Under the pieces are notes generated by a model, which was not told where the DNA came from, searched no databases, and worked only from the letters and a program-made list of their open reading frames with translations. Made by a program: the position numbers and the translations under genes. A stretch of DNA of 8,726 bases, from positions 1 to 8,726 of the forward strand of contig JACMMK010000510.1 in NCBI GenBank assembly GCA_014379045.1, read 5' to 3'. Positions 6,466 to 8,726 of the stretch are shown here, one piece after another. Position 1 is the first letter of the stretch, and each line of letters begins with the position of its first letter. Origin of the DNA: Burkholderiales bacterium. GTDB taxonomy: Bacteria; Pseudomonadota; Gammaproteobacteria; Burkholderiales; CAIKXV01.

Positions 6466-6471
6466 GGAGGT
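6466..6471 (+). promoter_or_regulatory. Near-perfect Shine-Dalgarno site for the CMD/AhpD-like gene
   Basis: GGAGGT ends five bases before ATG 6477. It shows that the part before the in-frame TGA is efficiently translated, which argues against a decayed pseudogene. No comparable site precedes the ATG at 6720. Confidence 0.8.
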
Positions 6472-6476
6472 AAACG

Positions 6477-7070
6477 ATGTCTCGTATCGCACCGCTGCCG
6501 ATGGGGTCGATCCCCGGGCTGGAAGATTCGTTCGAGCGCTATCGCAAGGCGCTCGGGTTCGTCCCCAACAGTGCGCTGATCCTGCAACGCAAACCGGCGA
6601 TTCTCAGGGCGCTGGCGGAACTGGCGTCGGCGATCTGGGCGCCCGACGGCGAAGTCACCGTCGCGTTCAAGCGACTCGTCGCCTACATGGCGAGCAAGGC
6701 GCACGGCTGTAATTACTGAATGGCCCACACTGCCGGGGCGGCGCTCCGGCTGGGGATCGACGAAGCGAAGTTCGACGCGATCTGGGAGTACCGCGCGAGC
6801 CCGCTCTACACCGAAGCCGAGCGGGTCGCGCTCGATTTCGCGATTGCCGCGGCGGCGCAGCCCAACGACGTCACCGATGCGTTGATGGCGCAGATGAAGC
6901 AGCACTGGAGCGAGTCCCAGATCGTCGAGATCGCGGCCACCGTCTCGATGTTCGGATTCATGAACCGTTGGAACGACTCGATGGCGACACCGCTCGAGGA
7001 AGAACCTATCGAGACGGGTGCCAAGCATCTCGCCGCCCACGGCTGGGAGGTCGGCAAGCACCAGGCCTGA
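6477..7070 (+). CDS. Carboxymuconolactone-decarboxylase/AhpD-like peroxidase-related selenoprotein (in-frame TGA = Sec81)
   Basis: Read through TGA 6717-6719 this is one frame of 197 residues. The N-terminal half has the peroxidase-related CMD pattern (A-L-G-F-V-P-N-S, then R-L-V-A-Y-M-A-S-K-A-H-G-C). The active site reads G-C78-N-Y-U81-M-A-H84-T, with the UGA replacing the second Cys of the C-x-x-C motif of AhpD-like proteins. Homology continues without shift into A-G-A-A-L-R-L-G and the helical C-terminal half (E-A-E-R-V-A-L-D-F-A, S-E-S-Q-I-V-E-I-A). AhpD-type proteins are alkylhydroperoxidases or disulfide reductases using these two residues. A hairpin fitting a bacterial SECIS follows the UGA, and a strong ribosome site precedes ATG 6477. 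The family's usual Glu before the motif is not obvious here. Alternatives: two separate peptides (6477-6719, and 6720-7070 by reinitiation), a nonsense mutation, or a sequencing error. Sec needs selA/selB/selC/selD elsewhere in the genome. Confidence 0.82.
6724..6754 (+). promoter_or_regulatory. Putative bacterial SECIS element
   Basis: The core hairpin is GCCGGGG (6732-6738) with CTCCGGC (6744-6750), seven pairs including one G-U, closing the 5-nt loop CGGCG. CCCA (6724-6727) can pair with TGGG (6751-6754) below it, leaving a 4-nt bulge CACT on the 5' side. The core begins 12 bases after the UGA and the loop 19 bases after it. This fits the published bacterial pattern, in which the apical loop lies about 16-37 nt from the UGA and has a G in its first two positions. 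It differs from E. coli fdhF in lacking U in the loop. It lies within coding sequence, as bacterial SECIS elements do. Confidence 0.65.
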
Positions 7071-7104
7071 GGGCACAGGCGAGGCGGCGCACCGTTCCCG
7101 TCTG

Positions 7105-7127
7105 GCGCAGGGGCGTCATGCCTGCGC
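7105..7127 (+). terminator. Hairpin between the selenoprotein gene and ettA
   Basis: GCGCAGG (7105-7111) and CCTGCGC (7121-7127) form a perfect 7-bp stem with a 9-nt loop, 34 bases after the selenoprotein stop. No T tract follows. It may end or attenuate transcription before ettA. The remaining gap has GACAAT at 7161-7166 as a possible -10 for ettA, with no good -35. Confidence 0.35.
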
Positions 7128-7196
7128 GGGCGGTCGGCATGTCGGGGGGCCGTATCGTGGGACAATCGCGTCTTTCATCGGATCGGTTGCGAAGCA

Positions 7197-8726
7197 ATGG
7201 CTCAGTACGTCTACACGATGCACGGCGTGGGCAAGACCGTCCCGCCGAAGCGCGAAATCCTCAAGAACATCTCGCTGTCGTTCTTCCCCGGCGCGAAGAT
7301 CGGCGTGCTCGGCCTGAACGGCTCGGGCAAGTCGACGCTGCTCAAGATCATGGCGGGTCTCGACACCGAGATCGAAGGCGAAGCCACGCCGATGGCGGGG
7401 CTGAAGATCGGTTTTCTCGAGCAGGAACCGAAGCTCGATCCCGAGCACACGGTGCGTCAGGCGGTCGAAGGCGGCATCGGGGATATCGAAGCGGCGAAGA
7501 CACGCCTCGACGAGGTTTACGCCGCGTACGCCGAGCCCGATGCCGATTTCGACAAGCTCGCCGAAGAACAGGCAAAGCTCGAGGCGTTGATCGCGGGCGG
7601 CGGCGGCAGCGGCGGTGCCGAGCACCAGCTCGAGATCGCCGCCGATGCGCTGCGCCTGCCGCCGTGGGATGCCAAGATCGGCAATCTGTCCGGTGGCGAA
7701 AAACGCCGCGTCGCACTGTGCCGGCTGCTGCTGTCCAAACCCGACATGCTGTTGCTCGACGAGCCGACGAACCACCTCGACGCCGAGAGTGTCGACTGGC
7801 TCGAACAGTTCCTGGCGAAGTTTCCCGGCACCGTCGTCGGGGTCACGCACGACCGGTATTTTCTCGACAACGCGGCCGAGTGGATTCTCGAGCTCGACCG
7901 CGGTCACGGCATTCCGTGGAAGGGCAACTACAGTTCGTGGCTCGAGCAGAAAGACCAGCGGCTCAAGCAGGAAGAGTCGAGCGAGAGTGCGCGCCAGAAG
8001 GCGATCAAGAAAGAACTCGAATGGGTGCGCCAGAACGCGAAGGGGCGCCAGGCGAAGTCGAAGGCACGTCTGCAGCGCTTCGAGGAACTCAACTCGTTCG
8101 AATACCAGCAGCGCAACGAGACCTCCGAGATCTTCATTCCGGTCGCCGAGCGGCTGGGCAACGAGGTGATCGAGTTCACCGACGTCAGCAAGGGTTTCGG
8201 TGACCGTCTGCTGATCGACAAGCTTTCGTTCAAGGTACCGCCGGGGGCGATCGTCGGCATCATCGGTCCGAACGGCGCGGGCAAGTCGACGATCTTCCGG
8301 ATGATCACCGGTCGTGAACAGCCCGACAGCGGCGAGGTCAAGGTCGGGCATACCGTTCAACTCGCCTATGTCGATCAGTCACGCGACGCGCTCGAGAACG
8401 ACAAGACCGTATGGGAAGCGATATCGCACGGGTCGGACATTCTGACTGTCGGCCGCTTCGAGATGCCTTCGCGCGCCTATGCCGGGCGTTTCAACTTCAA
8501 GGGCGCCGACCAGCAGAAGAAGGTCGGGCAACTGTCGGGCGGGGAGCGCGGGCGACTGCATCTCGCGCAGACGCTGATGGAGGGCGGCAACGTGCTGCTG
8601 CTCGACGAGCCGTCGAACGACCTCGATGTGGAGACGCTACGTGCGCTCGAAGACGCGCTGCTCGAGTTCGCCGGCTGCCTGCTGGTGATCTCGCACGATC
8701 GCTGGTTCCTCGATCGTATCGCGACA
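7197..8726 (+). CDS. ettA: Energy-dependent translational throttle protein EttA (ABC-F), 3' end cut by window
   Basis: The frame from ATG 7197 gives 510 residues with no stop before the edge; E. coli EttA has 555, so about 45 are missing. EttA binds the ribosomal E site and gates entry into elongation according to the ATP/ADP state. Nucleotide-binding domain 1: Walker A G39-L-N-G-S-G-K-S-T47, signature L164-S-G-G-E-K-R-R, Walker B M-L-L-L-D188-E-P-T-N-H-L-D. Domain 2: Walker A G357-P-N-G-A-G-K-S-T, signature L446-S-G-G-E-R-G-R, Walker B L-L-L-D470-E-P-S-N-D-L-D. The interdomain linker (about residues 240-310) has the charged E-L-E-W-V-R and K-A-R-L-Q-R-F-E-E-L-N patterns of EttA. The start M-A-Q-Y-V-Y-T-M-H matches the E. 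coli N-terminus (M-A-Q-F-V-Y-T-M-H). Odd points: a Gly-rich run at residues 134-140 in the arm, and P-S-N instead of P-T-N in the second Walker B. The ribosome site is weak. Confidence 0.96.
   Translation, partial: MAQYVYTMHGVGKTVPPKREILKNISLSFFPGAKIGVLGLNGSGKSTLLKIMAGLDTEIEGEATPMAGLKIGFLEQEPKLDPEHTVRQAVEGGIGDIEAAKTRLDEVYAAYAEPDADFDKLAEEQAKLEALIAGGGGSGGAEHQLEIAADALRLPPWDAKIGNLSGGEKRRVALCRLLLSKPDMLLLDEPTNHLDAESVDWLEQFLAKFPGTVVGVTHDRYFLDNAAEWILELDRGHGIPWKGNYSSWLEQKDQRLKQEESSESARQKAIKKELEWVRQNAKGRQAKSKARLQRFEELNSFEYQQRNETSEIFIPVAERLGNEVIEFTDVSKGFGDRLLIDKLSFKVPPGAIVGIIGPNGAGKSTIFRMITGREQPDSGEVKVGHTVQLAYVDQSRDALENDKTVWEAISHGSDILTVGRFEMPSRAYAGRFNFKGADQQKKVGQLSGGERGRLHLAQTLMEGGNVLLLDEPSNDLDVETLRALEDALLEFAGCLLVISHDRWFLDRIAT

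Noticed and set aside
6720..7070. A separate 116-residue gene starting at ATG 6720
   Set aside because: No ribosome site precedes it, it lacks the first half of the CMD domain, and it is in frame with and directly continuous to the preceding segment. Read-through by Sec is the simpler explanation.
7116..8360. A 414-codon minus-strand frame opposite ettA
   Set aside because: It is a shadow of the EttA coding frame; the plus strand carries both complete ABC domains.

Overview
The window is GC-rich (my rough impression is 65% or more) and densely coded. Several features point to a betaproteobacterium, probably Burkholderiales. These are an orphan Bug/TctC periplasmic binding protein next to a TauD-type dioxygenase, an HcnA/HcnB-like pair of oxidoreductase subunits, and an EttA very close to the proteobacterial form. 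The taxonomic placement is inference; there is no rRNA or other marker here.

Layout. (1) Positions 1-3190, plus strand: the C-terminal end of a TauD/TfdA-family dioxygenase, a Bug-family solute-binding protein, then a small [2Fe-2S] protein and an FAD/NAD(P) oxidoreductase. The last two overlap by four bases (GTGA). They match subunits A and B of the hydrogen-cyanide-synthase / opine-oxidase / amino-acid-dehydrogenase type, and the usual third (DadA/HcnC-like) subunit is not in the window. (2) Positions 3289-5874, minus strand: an apparent operon reading HAD phosphatase, pirin, ClpX-like AAA+ ATPase. The HAD stop overlaps the pirin start (ATGA). The ClpX-like protein has no N-terminal zinc finger and differs from ClpX in its pore-1, RKH and IGF loops. 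(3) Positions 5990-8726, plus strand: a FlK-like acyl-CoA thioesterase with a probable TTG start, a carboxymuconolactone-decarboxylase/AhpD-like protein, and the translation factor ABC-F ATPase EttA, which runs off the right edge.

The main discovery is in the CMD/AhpD-like gene at 6477-7070. Its frame is interrupted by one in-frame TGA at 6717-6719. That TGA lies exactly where the second cysteine of the CxxC redox motif belongs, and the family sequence continues in the same frame afterwards. Twelve bases after the TGA is a 7-bp hairpin with a 5-nt loop carrying G at its second position, as expected for a bacterial SECIS element. The best reading is a selenoprotein with a C-x-x-U active site, which standard gene calling would split in two or call a pseudogene.

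How the genes work together: the left block looks like uptake plus oxidation of a small organic acid or amino-acid-like substrate (inference). The middle block groups a phosphatase, a pirin and a ClpX paralogue that may have lost ClpP partnership. The right block joins unrelated housekeeping or stress functions. No mobile element, CRISPR array, rRNA or tRNA was seen.
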